Positions 28,801-37,984 are shown, counted from the first letter of the stretch. The stretch: 64,000 nt of DNA from Formosa undariae (GCF_042427615.1 NZ_JBHMEZ010000001.1:124001-188000); one strand, 5' to 3'. Notes: generated by a model from the letters alone, not told the origin. Translations and numbers: made by a program.

Positions 28801-29203
28801 AGGTGTTAAAGGCGAATTTGTAGCGAGCATTCGTTATAAAGCATGGAATCCACATTCTTCTTTACACCCGACAATTGACGTAGATACACCTTTAGTTTTC
28901 GATATTATTGACACATGGAACAGACGTGCCATTGGAGGTTGTACGTATTTTGTGGCGCATCCAGGAGGACGATCTTACGAAACATACCCTATAAACAGTT
29001 ATGAAGCTGAATCTAGGCGCATTAACCGTTTCTGGGATATTGGGCACACTCAAGGGGATGTTTGTGAGGTAGAAAAAATTGAACAAGATGATAATAATTC
29101 GAGTAGAAATGTCGAAATTCACGGCAGTTCTAGGAAGTATAAATATCAGGAACAACCAATTAATTTTGAATTCCCTTACACCCTAGATTTAAGAAAAAAA
29201 TAA
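25871..29203 (+). CDS. transglutaminase-like / DUF2126 fusion protein, amidoligase-cluster type
   Basis: 1110 residues from the ATG at 25871. An ATG 21 nt upstream (25850) is possible, but the bacterial transglutaminase N-domain starts at IVISHKTKYKYDRLV. Domains: transglutaminase N-domain (about 4-95), transglutaminase core with C181 (GSCRDYAW), H229 (DLHAWAE) and D245 (FDATSG), then DUF2126 over most of the rest (from about 315, MGGEPTFVSID). DUF2126 has been predicted to be a glutamine-synthetase-like COOH-NH2 ligase, genomically linked with permuted ATP-grasp, alpha-E and transglutaminase genes. Exactly those genes follow here, 7 bp and 2 bp apart. The product is unknown. Confidence 0.87.
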   Translation: MALKIVISHKTKYKYDRLVSLSPHIFRLRPAPHSRTPIEAYSIKITPEEQFFNWQQDPFGNYMARLIFPEKTRELTIEVEIIADLKTINPFDFFVEESAEEYPFTYTDTIRKELLPYLEITEKGPLLLDFLKTIDTTPRKTIYFLIDINQKIYQYLKYNIRMDPGVQSCEDTLDHRTGSCRDYAWLFVQTLRHLGFGARFVSGYIVQLKSDEKSLDGPSGPEEDFTDLHAWAEVYLPGAGWIGFDATSGLLAGEGHIPLACTPSFESAAPVSGMSDICETEFEFENSVKRIFESPRVTKPYTEEQWKAIYKLGFKVEKDLEKGDVRLTMGGEPTFVSIDDMESEEWNTAADGPHKRELAKNLAAKLYDEYDNGSVLHQAQGKWYPGEPLPRWQIEICWRKDGKKIWHNKKLLSLFSNNPVLPENASELFLKTLTQKLDITDKHITPAYEDAFYFMWEEGKLPIDVDPTVDDGALLVKDKLKQILKDGKSKAIGHVLPLNNTSDTWYSNAWSFRRKHLFLIPGNSPIGLRLPLDSLLRDPEFGEFPQQEPDNFTKKKKLPSYKNIVLRRSKKVKEEGISEDDTNFFIRTGLCAEVREGKMHLFFPPLDTAEIFLDLVSSIEATAKELKIPVVLEGYDPPKDNRLESMKITPDPGVIEVNVQPAKNWEELTHNTLTLYRLAKESRLGTEKFMLDGKHTGTGGGNHVTLGGVTPKDSPLLRKPSLLRSLLTFWQHHPGLSYLFSGAFIGATSQAPRIDEARMENLYELEIAFSQIPKDGKVPFWLTDRLFRHLLTDLTGNTHRAEFCIDKLYSPDSSSGRLGILELRAFDMPPHPQMSLMQNLLVRTLVAWFWKKPYEHDLVRWGTELHDKFLTEHYVREDIKDIVNQLNKAGYKFKEDWFNPFFEFRFPLHGMVEINNINLELRAAIEPWNVLGEEMTGGGTARYVDSSVERIQVKVNHFTEERYVLTCNGVKINLNNTGVKGEFVASIRYKAWNPHSSLHPTIDVDTPLVFDIIDTWNRRAIGGCTYFVAHPGGRSYETYPINSYEAESRRINRFWDIGHTQGDVCEVEKIEQDDNNSSRNVEIHGSSRKYKYQEQPINFEFPYTLDLRKK

Positions 29204-29210
29204 ACGATTA

Positions 29211-31775
29211 ATGCCGATTGATAAAAACACTTTATTTGAGAACTATTTTTCTGATTTTAAAAATTACGACGAGGTTCTTAAATCAAATATGTCTGTTAAT
29301 CCCAACTGGAAAAAATTACTAAGTAATCTTACCCAAATGGGAACCAAAACTCTGATCTCAAAACAAGATGAGATGAATTGGTTAATGGACGAAAATGGTG
29401 TAACCTATAATGTTTACAACGATCCCAAAGGGATGCACCGTGCGTGGCAATTAAATATAGTCCCTTTTCTTATCCATCAAAAAGAATGGGATACCATAGA
29501 AAAAGGAATACAACAACGTTCGGAATTATTAAACCTGACGTTAAAGGATATTTATGGTAAACGCGAACTTATTAAAAACGGTATAGTCCCTCAAGAAGTT
29601 ATTTATGCGCATCGTGGTTTTTTAAGACAATGCGATCAAATTCAATATAAAACAGCTAAGAATTTATTAATTCATTCGGCTGATTTAGCACGTGGTCCAG
29701 ATGGTCGCATGTGGGTAGTCAACGACAGAACACAGGCACCTTCAGGTATGGGTTATGCGTTAGAAAACCGCTATGCGACCAGCCGGATTTTACCGGATAT
29801 ATTTAAAGATATCCATGTTAAACCCCCATCTCCTTTCTTTGCAGATTTCAACAAAATGTTAATTGAATCTGCGCCACAAAACAAGGAGAATCCAACCATT
29901 GTAATTCTTACACCTGGACCTTTAAACGAGACCTATTTTGAACATGCTTACATGTCTTCATTTTTAGGTTATCCGTTAGTAGCTGGGAACGATTTAGTCG
30001 TTAGAAACGGAAAGGTTTGGATGAAATCTTTAAAAGAGCTCAAACAAGTCGATGTTATTTTAAGACGTGTAGACGATGTCTTTATGGATCCTTTAGAACT
30101 TCGCGAAGATTCTTATTTAGGTGTCGCCGGTTTACTTGATGTGGTCCGAGAACAACAGGTAACTATTATAAACCCAATTGGTAGCGGAATTTTAGAAAAC
30201 TCCGGACTAATCCCGTTTATGAATGCGATCTGTAAATACTTTTTTAAAGAAGATTTAATTCTTCCACAAATTGGTTCTTGGTGGTGCGGACAGAAAAAAG
30301 AACGCGATTACGTTTTAGAAAACTTAAAGAATCTAGTTCTTAAACGCATAGATAGATCTAACCGAGAAAATATCTTTTTCTGCGAGTTCTTAAAGCCTAC
30401 CGAATTAGAAAAATTAAAAAAAGAGATCCTTGATAATCCGTTTGTATTTGTTGCTCAGGAAAAAATATTATTTTCTACAGCTCCAGATTTTGCGGGAGAT
30501 AAACTAGAACCTCGCAAAGTGATGTGTAGAACATTTTCTATCGCAAAAGACGATGGATATTCTGTAATGCCAGGAGGCTTAGTTCGTGTAGCATCGGAGC
30601 GTGAAGATCTTTTTGTATCGAATCACCGTGGTGGTGTGAGTAAAGATTTTTGGGTTATTACCGACGATCCTCAAACAAATGTTCAGAATTACACTTGGGA
30701 TAATTCCTTTGAAATTTCATTTTCAGACATTAACGATTTACCGAGCAATACCGCAGAAAATTTATATTGGTCTGGGCGTTATTTAGGTCGCGCATTGGTT
30801 ACAGCACGGTACTTACGTACGGTACTTGTAAAAATGAGTAACGAACAATATAACGAACAAGAAACTCAGTCTAAAAGCTTACAATGTTTATTTCAATCTG
30901 TTACACATATCACATCCACATTCCCAGGTTTTATTGGTGAAAAAGGTAAAAAAGCATTAGAAGATCCCTTAAAGGAAATTCTATCTATTTTAATTGATAG
31001 CAATAGATCTGGAAGCTTTGCACAAACACTAAATAGTTTTAATAATTCGTATTTCACGCTAAGAAACTTATGGTCTAAGGATATGTGGCGTGTATTTGAT
31101 GGTATTCAAAAAAACTGGAAAGCCTTCATCGCAAATTCAAAAGAACATACTTCGATACAGTCACTTATAAAAATATTAGACAAAATAATTACAAGACTGA
31201 TTGCTTTTATGGCTCTTATTGAAGAAAGCATCATGGTCGAGCAAGGTCTACTACTCTACTTTATAGGTTTGCAAAGCGAACAAGCGATGATGAATATTGC
31301 AAAATGCCGTTCTCTTTTAGTTGTAAGTCACGATAAACAACCGCAATACGAAATCTTAGAAGCGCTATTAAATAGTCATGAAAGTTTAAATATTTACAGA
31401 TATAGTTACCGTTCGCATTTAAGTACGGAAAACGTTATAAATCTTATTCTTTTAAACAAAGACTATCCGAAATCATTAACGTATCAACTTAGACGTATTC
31501 AAAAAGACATTGATAGGCTACCACATTCCGAAAGCCTTGGAGAGGTAACCAAATGTCAGAAATTTATAGAGGAAGCAAATAGTAAGATTCAAAATTTAGA
31601 CATCGCGACGCTTTTAGAGTTAAATACTGATGACACTATTATTAGGCAAAATTTAGACGATAGTTTAACGGAATTAAGTGATTTACTTCATGAAATGTCT
31701 TTAGCACTATCCGATGCTTATTTCAATCATTCTTATCAGCAAAAACAATTGGTTAATCAAAACTTCCCTTTCTAG
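29211..31775 (+). CDS. circularly permuted ATP-grasp fused to alpha-E domain
   Basis: 854 residues. The first ~500 residues match the circularly permuted ATP-grasp family (DUF404/DUF407), with AHRGFLRQC, SADLARGPDGRMWVVNDRTQ, VILRRVDDVFMDPLELR and INPIGSGILEN. The last ~330 residues are the all-helical alpha-E domain (DUF403), beginning near NTAENLYWSGRYLGRALVTA. In many bacteria these are two genes; here they are fused. ATP-grasp enzymes form amide bonds through acyl-phosphates, so a peptide or amide ligase role is likely, but the substrate is not known. It is sandwiched within a tight three-gene operon. Confidence 0.87.
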   Translation: MPIDKNTLFENYFSDFKNYDEVLKSNMSVNPNWKKLLSNLTQMGTKTLISKQDEMNWLMDENGVTYNVYNDPKGMHRAWQLNIVPFLIHQKEWDTIEKGIQQRSELLNLTLKDIYGKRELIKNGIVPQEVIYAHRGFLRQCDQIQYKTAKNLLIHSADLARGPDGRMWVVNDRTQAPSGMGYALENRYATSRILPDIFKDIHVKPPSPFFADFNKMLIESAPQNKENPTIVILTPGPLNETYFEHAYMSSFLGYPLVAGNDLVVRNGKVWMKSLKELKQVDVILRRVDDVFMDPLELREDSYLGVAGLLDVVREQQVTIINPIGSGILENSGLIPFMNAICKYFFKEDLILPQIGSWWCGQKKERDYVLENLKNLVLKRIDRSNRENIFFCEFLKPTELEKLKKEILDNPFVFVAQEKILFSTAPDFAGDKLEPRKVMCRTFSIAKDDGYSVMPGGLVRVASEREDLFVSNHRGGVSKDFWVITDDPQTNVQNYTWDNSFEISFSDINDLPSNTAENLYWSGRYLGRALVTARYLRTVLVKMSNEQYNEQETQSKSLQCLFQSVTHITSTFPGFIGEKGKKALEDPLKEILSILIDSNRSGSFAQTLNSFNNSYFTLRNLWSKDMWRVFDGIQKNWKAFIANSKEHTSIQSLIKILDKIITRLIAFMALIEESIMVEQGLLLYFIGLQSEQAMMNIAKCRSLLVVSHDKQPQYEILEALLNSHESLNIYRYSYRSHLSTENVINLILLNKDYPKSLTYQLRRIQKDIDRLPHSESLGEVTKCQKFIEEANSKIQNLDIATLLELNTDDTIIRQNLDDSLTELSDLLHEMSLALSDAYFNHSYQQKQLVNQNFPF

Positions 31776-31777
31776 TT

Positions 31778-32665
31778 ATGGAATTTAAAGTATCTCATAC
31801 CACAAGTTACGATTACGATAGCGGTGTTACCTTTTGTCATAATATAGCCACTTTAAAGCCCAAAACGATGCCTGGGCAAACGCTATTAGATTACGAACTT
31901 GAAATAAGCCCAAAGCCTACAGAATTAACCGAACGATTAGATTTTTTCGGAAATATAGTAACACGTTTTTCTATTCAAGATTATCATAAAAAGTTAATCG
32001 TCACAGCAAAAAGCAGAATATTACGAAATTACGAATCACAGCCAGATATTGAGACTTCTAAAATGGGAAAATCCATCACATTAGAAGATTCCTTAAGACT
32101 TTTAAAAACAAATAAACTGGACTTAGTAGATGTGAATCAATTTAAATTAGAATCTATTTTTATCACACGAATTTCTTCAGAGATAAAGGCATATGCTGAA
32201 AAGTCTTTCAAGCCAGAACGCTCGGTCTTTGAAGCTTCCTATGAATTAATGGAACGCATTTTTAAAGAGTTTAAATTCGACTCTGGATTTAGCACTATTG
32301 CAACTCCTATTGAGGAAGTGATGAAAGAGAAAAAAGGTGTGTGCCAAGATTTTGCGCAAATAGCAATTGCATGTATACGTTCTATAGGTTTACCAGCACG
32401 CTACGTAAGTGGCTATATTGAAACCTTGCCACCTCCAGGAAAAGAAAAATTAGTAGGAACAGATGCATCTCACGCTTGGTTCTCTGTTTACATTCCAACT
32501 TTTGGATGGGTAGATTTTGACCCAACAAACAATCAAATTCCTAAAAACCAACACATAACGGTATCTTGGGGAAGAGACTATTACGATGTTCCTCCTTTAA
32601 AAGGTGTTGTATATAGTACAGGAAAGAATAAAATGAATGTTGCCGTAGATATTAGACCGGCATAG
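31778..32665 (+). CDS. transglutaminase-like cysteine peptidase family protein
   Basis: 295 residues, starting 2 bp after the preceding stop codon. A bacterial transglutaminase N-domain opens the protein (FKVSHTTSYDYDSGVTF). The core has the triad C189 (KGVCQDFAQ), H232 (DASHAWFSV) and D248 (VDFDPTNN). Such proteins usually act as peptidases and not crosslinkers, and could cleave or process the amide made by the neighbouring ligases. No signal peptide is seen, so it should be cytoplasmic. A bidirectional terminator follows. Confidence 0.87.
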   Translation: MEFKVSHTTSYDYDSGVTFCHNIATLKPKTMPGQTLLDYELEISPKPTELTERLDFFGNIVTRFSIQDYHKKLIVTAKSRILRNYESQPDIETSKMGKSITLEDSLRLLKTNKLDLVDVNQFKLESIFITRISSEIKAYAEKSFKPERSVFEASYELMERIFKEFKFDSGFSTIATPIEEVMKEKKGVCQDFAQIAIACIRSIGLPARYVSGYIETLPPPGKEKLVGTDASHAWFSVYIPTFGWVDFDPTNNQIPKNQHITVSWGRDYYDVPPLKGVVYSTGKNKMNVAVDIRPA

Positions 32666-32670
32666 AACTA

Positions 32671-32704
32671 AAAAAAGCCTTGCAGATACTGCAAAGCTTT
32701 TTTT
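32671..32704. terminator. bidirectional terminator between convergent operons
   Basis: The stem AAAGCC-TTGCA / TGCAA-AGCTTT, with one internal mismatch, is flanked by an A run on the left and a T run on the right. It can end both the plus-strand transglutaminase gene and the minus-strand fucO. Confidence 0.75.
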
Positions 32705-32748
32705 ATTAGATTATAATTTTCAATTGAATTCTCTATCCTTTAAGAAAA

Positions 32749-33903
32749 TTACATGGCTGATTTATAAATAGCCATGGCATCTTCCAAGTTTACTTCTCTT
32801 GGGTTTCCTCCTGTACACACATCCTCTAGCGCATGTTGTGCCATGATTTCAAAATCGGCTTCTTTAACACCCAATTCTCTTAGTCCAGAAGGAATGCCTA
32901 CAGCTTTAGATAATTTTTCGATAGCTTTTATCGCTGCATTTGCACCTTCTAAATCATTTTTATCATTCACTTCTACACCCATTGCTCTTGCTACTTTTTT
33001 AAGCTTATGCGTACATGCGGGAATATTAAATCGTTCCACATGTGGTAATAGAATCGCATTAGCAACACCGTGTGGCATATCGTACATACCTCCTAGTTGG
33101 TGCGCAAGTGAATGCACAAAACCTAATCCTGCATTAGAAAATGATTGTCCTGCAATAAACTGGCCCCAAGCCATTTTACTTCTGGCTTCTATATTACTTC
33201 CATTATGAACTGCCTCTTCTAAACTAGAAGCGATCAATTTAATTGATTCCAATGCCAATGCATCCGACCAATGAAAAGCGCCTTTAGTAACATAAGATTC
33301 GATAGCATGAGTTAACGCATCCATTCCTGTTGCTGCAGTAAGCGATGCTGGTTTACCCAACATTAATTCTGGATCGTTTACAGCGATAGAAACCAAGCAA
33401 TTTTTATCTACCATCACCATTTTAATATGTCTTACCACATCGGTAATTACGTAATTTATAGTGACCTCACTAGCAGTACCTGCAGTGGTATTTATAGCAA
33501 TAATTGGTAATGATGCTTTTTTAGATTTATTGACTCCATCGTAATCAATAATTTCACCTCCATTTGTGGCTAAAATACCAATAGCTTTTCCACAATCTTG
33601 AGGCGAACCTCCTCCAAGCGTTATAATAACATCGCAATTATTTTCTTTTAATAACTGCAATCCGTTATTAACATTTTTTACTGTCGGGTTAGGTTGAACG
33701 TTATCAAAAAGTACCATTTCTATATTAGAACTATCTAATGCATCCATAACTTTTTGAGCAACGCCAATTTTAACCAGTATTTTATCTGTTACAAAAAGTG
33801 CCCTCTTATAGGGTAAATCCTTTAATTCTTCACTTAAATCTTTTAATGCACCTGGTCCTATTAAACTTAATGGTGGCAAATAAATTCTTCTACTTTGTAA
33901 CAT
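32749..33903 (-). CDS. fucO: lactaldehyde reductase (iron-dependent alcohol dehydrogenase)
   Basis: 384 residues. It reduces L-lactaldehyde to L-1,2-propanediol with NADH. The NAD motif GGGSPQDCGKAIG (97-109) and iron ligands D195, H199, H264 and H278 correspond to those of E. coli FucO (D196, H200, H263, H277). It is last in the minus-strand fucose operon, 6 bp after the kinase. With AldA on the other strand it offers the reductive fate of lactaldehyde, useful when oxygen is short. Confidence 0.9.
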   Translation of the reverse strand: MLQSRRIYLPPLSLIGPGALKDLSEELKDLPYKRALFVTDKILVKIGVAQKVMDALDSSNIEMVLFDNVQPNPTVKNVNNGLQLLKENNCDVIITLGGGSPQDCGKAIGILATNGGEIIDYDGVNKSKKASLPIIAINTTAGTASEVTINYVITDVVRHIKMVMVDKNCLVSIAVNDPELMLGKPASLTAATGMDALTHAIESYVTKGAFHWSDALALESIKLIASSLEEAVHNGSNIEARSKMAWGQFIAGQSFSNAGLGFVHSLAHQLGGMYDMPHGVANAILLPHVERFNIPACTHKLKKVARAMGVEVNDKNDLEGANAAIKAIEKLSKAVGIPSGLRELGVKEADFEIMAQHALEDVCTGGNPREVNLEDAMAIYKSAM

Positions 33904-33909
33904 AATATT

Positions 33910-35223
33910 CTATTTTAAATAATCCTTCATCAATAGAGCTGCACCTAAAGCACTTTCATTTTTACAATCGGAAATCTTTATGGTTATGCTAGGTTTTAAT
34001 CTTTCTAAGAAGGCAATAAAAATTTTATTTTTATTAAACCCTCCCGATATATATACGTCTTTTAATTCTGCTTTTTCATCTGAAATTAATTCAATAGCCG
34101 AAATAACTTTTTTACTTATTTCGTAAATTAATTGATAATAGGCTGTTTCGTAAGACAAAAATTTCTGAAGATATTCTGGATGCGCTTCGAAATCGGCATC
34201 AATACCTTCCGATAAAAATACACGTGTATTTTGATCCATTAATTCATTACAAAGTGTAGGGTTTAAAACTAAATCTAAATGACAATCAACATCTACTTTG
34301 TAGAAATCGCTTAACGTTTTAATATACACCTCGTGAATACGTCCTAAAAACTGCATCGAAGATTTTACTTGCTGCTTTTCTGGCGTCATAAAGCACAAAC
34401 AATTATTTTGTAATTGATGTTGCGTTAAGGTCTCTTTACTAAATGGATTCATGGTTATAATCCAAGTTCCTGTAGATAACAGCACAAAATCGTTACCTTT
34501 TTCATTTTCTAAAATCGGAATAATTGAAGAGGAGCTGTCATGAAGACCTGTACCTACGGCAATCGTTTCTCCGTTTATTTTTGTTATTACAGCTTCATTA
34601 CCTTTACAGGGTTCCGGAAGCGTAATATTTTCATCTTTTAACCAAGAATGGTATTCCATAGTATCAAAATCCCAAGTCGCTGTATGCGCTCCAACAGACG
34701 TAAAATCTGCCGTAATTTTACCTGTAAAAATATAGCTTAAGTATTGGGGATAATGTAAAATAGCCTGCACTTGTTCCCAAGTTTCTGGTTTATTTCTTTT
34801 AAGAGATAACATCTGTATCCCTGTATTTAACATCCCGTAGGCTGGCGAAGCCGTTTTTCTTGAAAACTCTTCTGTCCCACCTTGAGATTTGTAAAAATCA
34901 CTATAATCGTTAAGATCTAAGGGTTTTAAATAATTATACAACGGGGTAATGCGTTTTCCGTCTTTATTTAAATACACCAATGATGCACCATGTGTAGAAA
35001 AATTCATGGCTTTTATTTGATATTTACCTTCGTCCTGAATGTTTTTAATACCATTCTGAACCCAAGTCTCAATAGCGTCTAAATCGTCACAACAGTATCC
35101 ATCGTCATCTGTAATTTCATCAAATTTAATTGACTTTTGATATACAATACTAAAGGTCTTATCGAATAAAAATATCTTCTTATTAGTCTTTCCGATATCG
35201 ACAACTGCTATAACTTTTTCCAT
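33910..35223 (-). CDS. FGGY-family sugar kinase, probable L-fuculokinase
   Basis: 437 residues. The N-terminal phosphate loop is VVDIGKTNKKIF (D9), the catalytic base is D229 in GTGLHDSSSS, and LLSTGTWII near 248-256 with YISGGFNKNK near 394-403 shape the nucleotide site. FGGY kinases phosphorylate keto-sugars; the FucI gene upstream and FucO downstream point to L-fuculose. L-rhamnulose is an alternative because kinases of this branch serve both sugars and the aldolase is RhaD-like. A terminator-like hairpin precedes the gene, so it may be expressed at a different level from fucI. Confidence 0.8.
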   Translation of the reverse strand: MEKVIAVVDIGKTNKKIFLFDKTFSIVYQKSIKFDEITDDDGYCCDDLDAIETWVQNGIKNIQDEGKYQIKAMNFSTHGASLVYLNKDGKRITPLYNYLKPLDLNDYSDFYKSQGGTEEFSRKTASPAYGMLNTGIQMLSLKRNKPETWEQVQAILHYPQYLSYIFTGKITADFTSVGAHTATWDFDTMEYHSWLKDENITLPEPCKGNEAVITKINGETIAVGTGLHDSSSSIIPILENEKGNDFVLLSTGTWIITMNPFSKETLTQHQLQNNCLCFMTPEKQQVKSSMQFLGRIHEVYIKTLSDFYKVDVDCHLDLVLNPTLCNELMDQNTRVFLSEGIDADFEAHPEYLQKFLSYETAYYQLIYEISKKVISAIELISDEKAELKDVYISGGFNKNKIFIAFLERLKPSITIKISDCKNESALGAALLMKDYLK

Positions 35224-35255
35224 ACTGACACTTAAATTTTACAATGAAAAGTCCC

Positions 35256-35283
35256 CTCCAAGTTGATTGCACATCAATTGGAG
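35256..35283 (-). other. stem-loop in the leader of the kinase gene
   Basis: Inverted repeat CTCCAAGTTGAT / ATCAATTGGAG: 11 pairs, one bulged G, a 5-nt loop and no T tract. It lies 32 nt upstream of the kinase ATG. It could be a 5' mRNA stem or a protein-binding palindrome (inner TTGAT-N5-ATCAA). Confidence 0.45.
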
Positions 35284-35303
35284 AAAACAAATTCACTACC
35301 AAT

Positions 35304-35367
35304 AAAAAAAAAAAAAGAGAGGCTCGTTTAACTAATTAACCACTACGAAACAACTAAAGACGAGCCT
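35304..35367 (-). terminator. intrinsic terminator between fucI and the kinase gene
   Basis: On the minus strand, AGGCTCGT pairs with ACGAGCCT (35367-35360 with 35327-35320) across a 32-nt loop, followed by CTCT and 13 T. The long loop makes it weaker than usual and suggests partial read-through. Confidence 0.6.
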
Positions 35368-35382
35368 TCTTAAAAAAAAATA

Positions 35383-37170
35383 TTATCCTTTAAACCCATA
35401 TAGCGGGCCATAATTATCACATGCGCGGTAATCTGCACCTTCTAATTGTTCTCCAAATGCAGACCATGCACTAGGTCTAAACACATCGTTCTCATCTACA
35501 TTATGCATGTTTACAGGAATACGTAACATCGCTGCTAATGAAATTAAATCTGCTCCGATATGTCCGTGAGAAATAGCACCGTGATTTGCACCCCATTTAG
35601 CCATTACAGTATACACATCTTTAAACGCTCCTTTACCTGTAGTTCTTGGTACAAACCAAGTTGTTGGCCAAGTTGGATCTGTTCTATCGTTTAATACATT
35701 GTGAATATCTTCTGGAAGCTCTACACTCCATCCTTCAGCAATTTGTAAAACAGGCCCAATTCCTTTAATTAGGTTTATTCTACACATGGTTAAAGGCATC
35801 TGACCTTTAGTTAAAAAGTTAGATGAAAATCCACCACCTCTAAAATATTCAACCGTAGCTGGAGGCCATTTTGTATTATCTAAACATCGCTGTACATCGT
35901 CTTCTGTAATATCCCAAAATGGTTTCATCGTTGGGTTACCATCTGCATCTAATTGTTGTGCTGTAGCATCTAGAGTTGTAGAACCAGAATTAATTAAGTG
36001 AATAATTCCGTTTTCGGCTAAACCAGTTAACTTTTTACCTGTTACACGTTCTACTGATTCTGGACTCCAGTACGTACGTACATCCGAGAATAATTGTGCT
36101 GTATTTGTTAATAAATGACCAAACAACATAGAAATGGCATTTAAACAATCGTTTTCTGTTGCAAAAACATAAGCTTGACGAATCCCATTCCAGTCGAAAG
36201 ATGAATTTAAAATAGATTCTGTATAATCTGCATTTGGCTGGTAATCGGTCCACTGACGTTGTCCTTGGAATCCTCCCATAATTGCATTTCTACCTTTAGA
36301 TTCTTCTCCGAATCCCATCTCTTTTAACTTCGGGTTTCCGTTCATTAAATCTTTACAGATTAAAGTCATTTTCACAACTTTCTCCCATTCTTGATCTTTA
36401 ACCTCTGCCGATTTTTGAGATTCTTTACTATTACGGTCTGGACCTTCGATACAATTTTCTTTAGTCCAAGCCAATGCTTTTTTATACTCGTCTTGATCGA
36501 AGATATTATGCTCGATACGTCTTAAAAGCTCTACAGATTCTACGAATTCTGCACGGACTCCTAAATAGTCCTGTAAAAAGTTTACATCGACCATAGAACC
36601 AGCAATACCCATAGAACTATAGCCTATAGATAAATATGATTTCCCTTTCATTTGAGCCACTGCTAAAGCACCTTTTACGAAACGTAAAATCTTTTCTGAC
36701 ACATCATCAGGAATAGATGTATCTCCTCCATCTTGAACTTCTTTTCCATAGATACCGAAAGCTGGTAATCCTTTTTGAGAATATCCTGCTAAGGCTGCTG
36801 CTAAATACACAGCACCTGGTCTTTCTGTACCATTAAATCCCCAAACTGCTTTAGGTGTTAATGGGTCTGTATCCATAACTTCTGTACCATAACACCAACA
36901 TGGCGTTACTGTTAAAGACACTTCTACACCTTCCCTCTTAAATTTATCTGCACAAGCAGCTGCGTCTGCAACACCACCAATAGTAGTATCTGCAATAACA
37001 CATTCTACTTTTTCTCCACTAGGAAAACGTAATGTTTCTTCTATTAATTTCGCGGCCGCTTTGGCCATATCCATACACTGAACCTCTAAAGATTCTCTCA
37101 CTCCTAATTCACGTCCATCAATTGTTGGACGAATTCCTACTTTTGGTAATCTACCTATTAATCTACTCAT
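35383..37170 (-). CDS. fucI: L-fucose isomerase
   Basis: 595 residues, the normal FucI length. It converts L-fucose to L-fuculose using Mn2+. Metal and catalytic residues E339 (FATEND), D363 (FSDVRTYW) and H530 (ANHGAISHGH) sit at a constant +2 offset from E. coli FucI E337, D361 and H528. It is the clearest sign that the locus is for fucose and not rhamnose, although FucI also accepts D-arabinose. It follows the aldolase gene by 19 bp and is followed by a terminator-like hairpin. Confidence 0.96.
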   Translation of the reverse strand: MSRLIGRLPKVGIRPTIDGRELGVRESLEVQCMDMAKAAAKLIEETLRFPSGEKVECVIADTTIGGVADAAACADKFKREGVEVSLTVTPCWCYGTEVMDTDPLTPKAVWGFNGTERPGAVYLAAALAGYSQKGLPAFGIYGKEVQDGGDTSIPDDVSEKILRFVKGALAVAQMKGKSYLSIGYSSMGIAGSMVDVNFLQDYLGVRAEFVESVELLRRIEHNIFDQDEYKKALAWTKENCIEGPDRNSKESQKSAEVKDQEWEKVVKMTLICKDLMNGNPKLKEMGFGEESKGRNAIMGGFQGQRQWTDYQPNADYTESILNSSFDWNGIRQAYVFATENDCLNAISMLFGHLLTNTAQLFSDVRTYWSPESVERVTGKKLTGLAENGIIHLINSGSTTLDATAQQLDADGNPTMKPFWDITEDDVQRCLDNTKWPPATVEYFRGGGFSSNFLTKGQMPLTMCRINLIKGIGPVLQIAEGWSVELPEDIHNVLNDRTDPTWPTTWFVPRTTGKGAFKDVYTVMAKWGANHGAISHGHIGADLISLAAMLRIPVNMHNVDENDVFRPSAWSAFGEQLEGADYRACDNYGPLYGFKG

Positions 37171-37189
37171 CGTTTCTAATGCTTTTCTA

Positions 37190-37984
37190 TTATGTAAATT
37201 GTTCTAATTCGGTTAACTGATCGTTAGATAAACCTGCTGGTTTAAATCCTGCAGCCCAACACATCATTAACATTTTCGCGCCTTTATTTGCTACATCTAA
37301 AAAGTCCCAAGCTTTCATAACATCTGGTGCCGTTGCTGTTGCACCGTGCTTTTCCCAAAGCGACACATTTCTTGTTTTAAAAGCTTCCATTGTTACTTCT
37401 GCTAAAGCCGCCGTACTAGATAACGCATATGGCGTACAGTGAATTCCTTTAGGTACAAATACTTTTACCTCAGGACACATCATCCAAATTTGTCTGTTTA
37501 ATTCTTCTTCATTATCGAATAATTCGTGGTGACTCATACAAATCAACTCTAAAGGATGTGTATGCACTACCGCTAAATTTTCTGGGTGATGTTGAGAATT
37601 AAATAAATGGATACTTGCATGAGAAATTAATTCGCAAGTAGGTCCGAAATTATCACGTTTTCCTCCCCAAATAATAGAATAAGCCGTTGCATCTTCATTT
37701 ATATAAAGGATACAAGACACTTCTTCTAACATATCTACCAAGTCTCTTAAATAACATCCAGTACCTGTTATATAAATTACAAATCCTGCAGATTCTTTAG
37801 GAAAATCGAAAGCAACTTCCTCTCCAATGCCTTGAACTTCTTCTTTGCTAAAAAAAGAGGTTAAGTTCATCGAAATGTTACCCGCATTTCGCTCTGCCCA
37901 TTCACGTTGCCATAAATAACCAGCTACCGTAGAAACTTTTTTCAATTCTGTCTGTACTTCTATTGGGAGTTTTAAAGTCTTCAT
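37190..37984 (-). CDS. class II aldolase, RhaD-type, cleaving deoxyketose-1-phosphate
   Basis: 264 residues. It should split a 6-deoxyketose-1-phosphate into DHAP and L-lactaldehyde. The zinc site H141, H143 (VVHTHPLE) and H213 (EKHGATA), and catalytic E118 (PTCELISH), match the numbering of E. coli RhaD (E117, H141, H143, H212). The length and the ERNAGNIS start also match RhaD better than the shorter (about 215-residue) FucA. Beside fucI, the substrate is probably L-fuculose-1-phosphate, perhaps also L-rhamnulose-1-phosphate. It is first in the minus-strand operon, with its own -7 box 26 nt upstream. Confidence 0.85.
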   Translation of the reverse strand: MKTLKLPIEVQTELKKVSTVAGYLWQREWAERNAGNISMNLTSFFSKEEVQGIGEEVAFDFPKESAGFVIYITGTGCYLRDLVDMLEEVSCILYINEDATAYSIIWGGKRDNFGPTCELISHASIHLFNSQHHPENLAVVHTHPLELICMSHHELFDNEEELNRQIWMMCPEVKVFVPKGIHCTPYALSSTAALAEVTMEAFKTRNVSLWEKHGATATAPDVMKAWDFLDVANKGAKMLMMCWAAGFKPAGLSNDQLTELEQFT

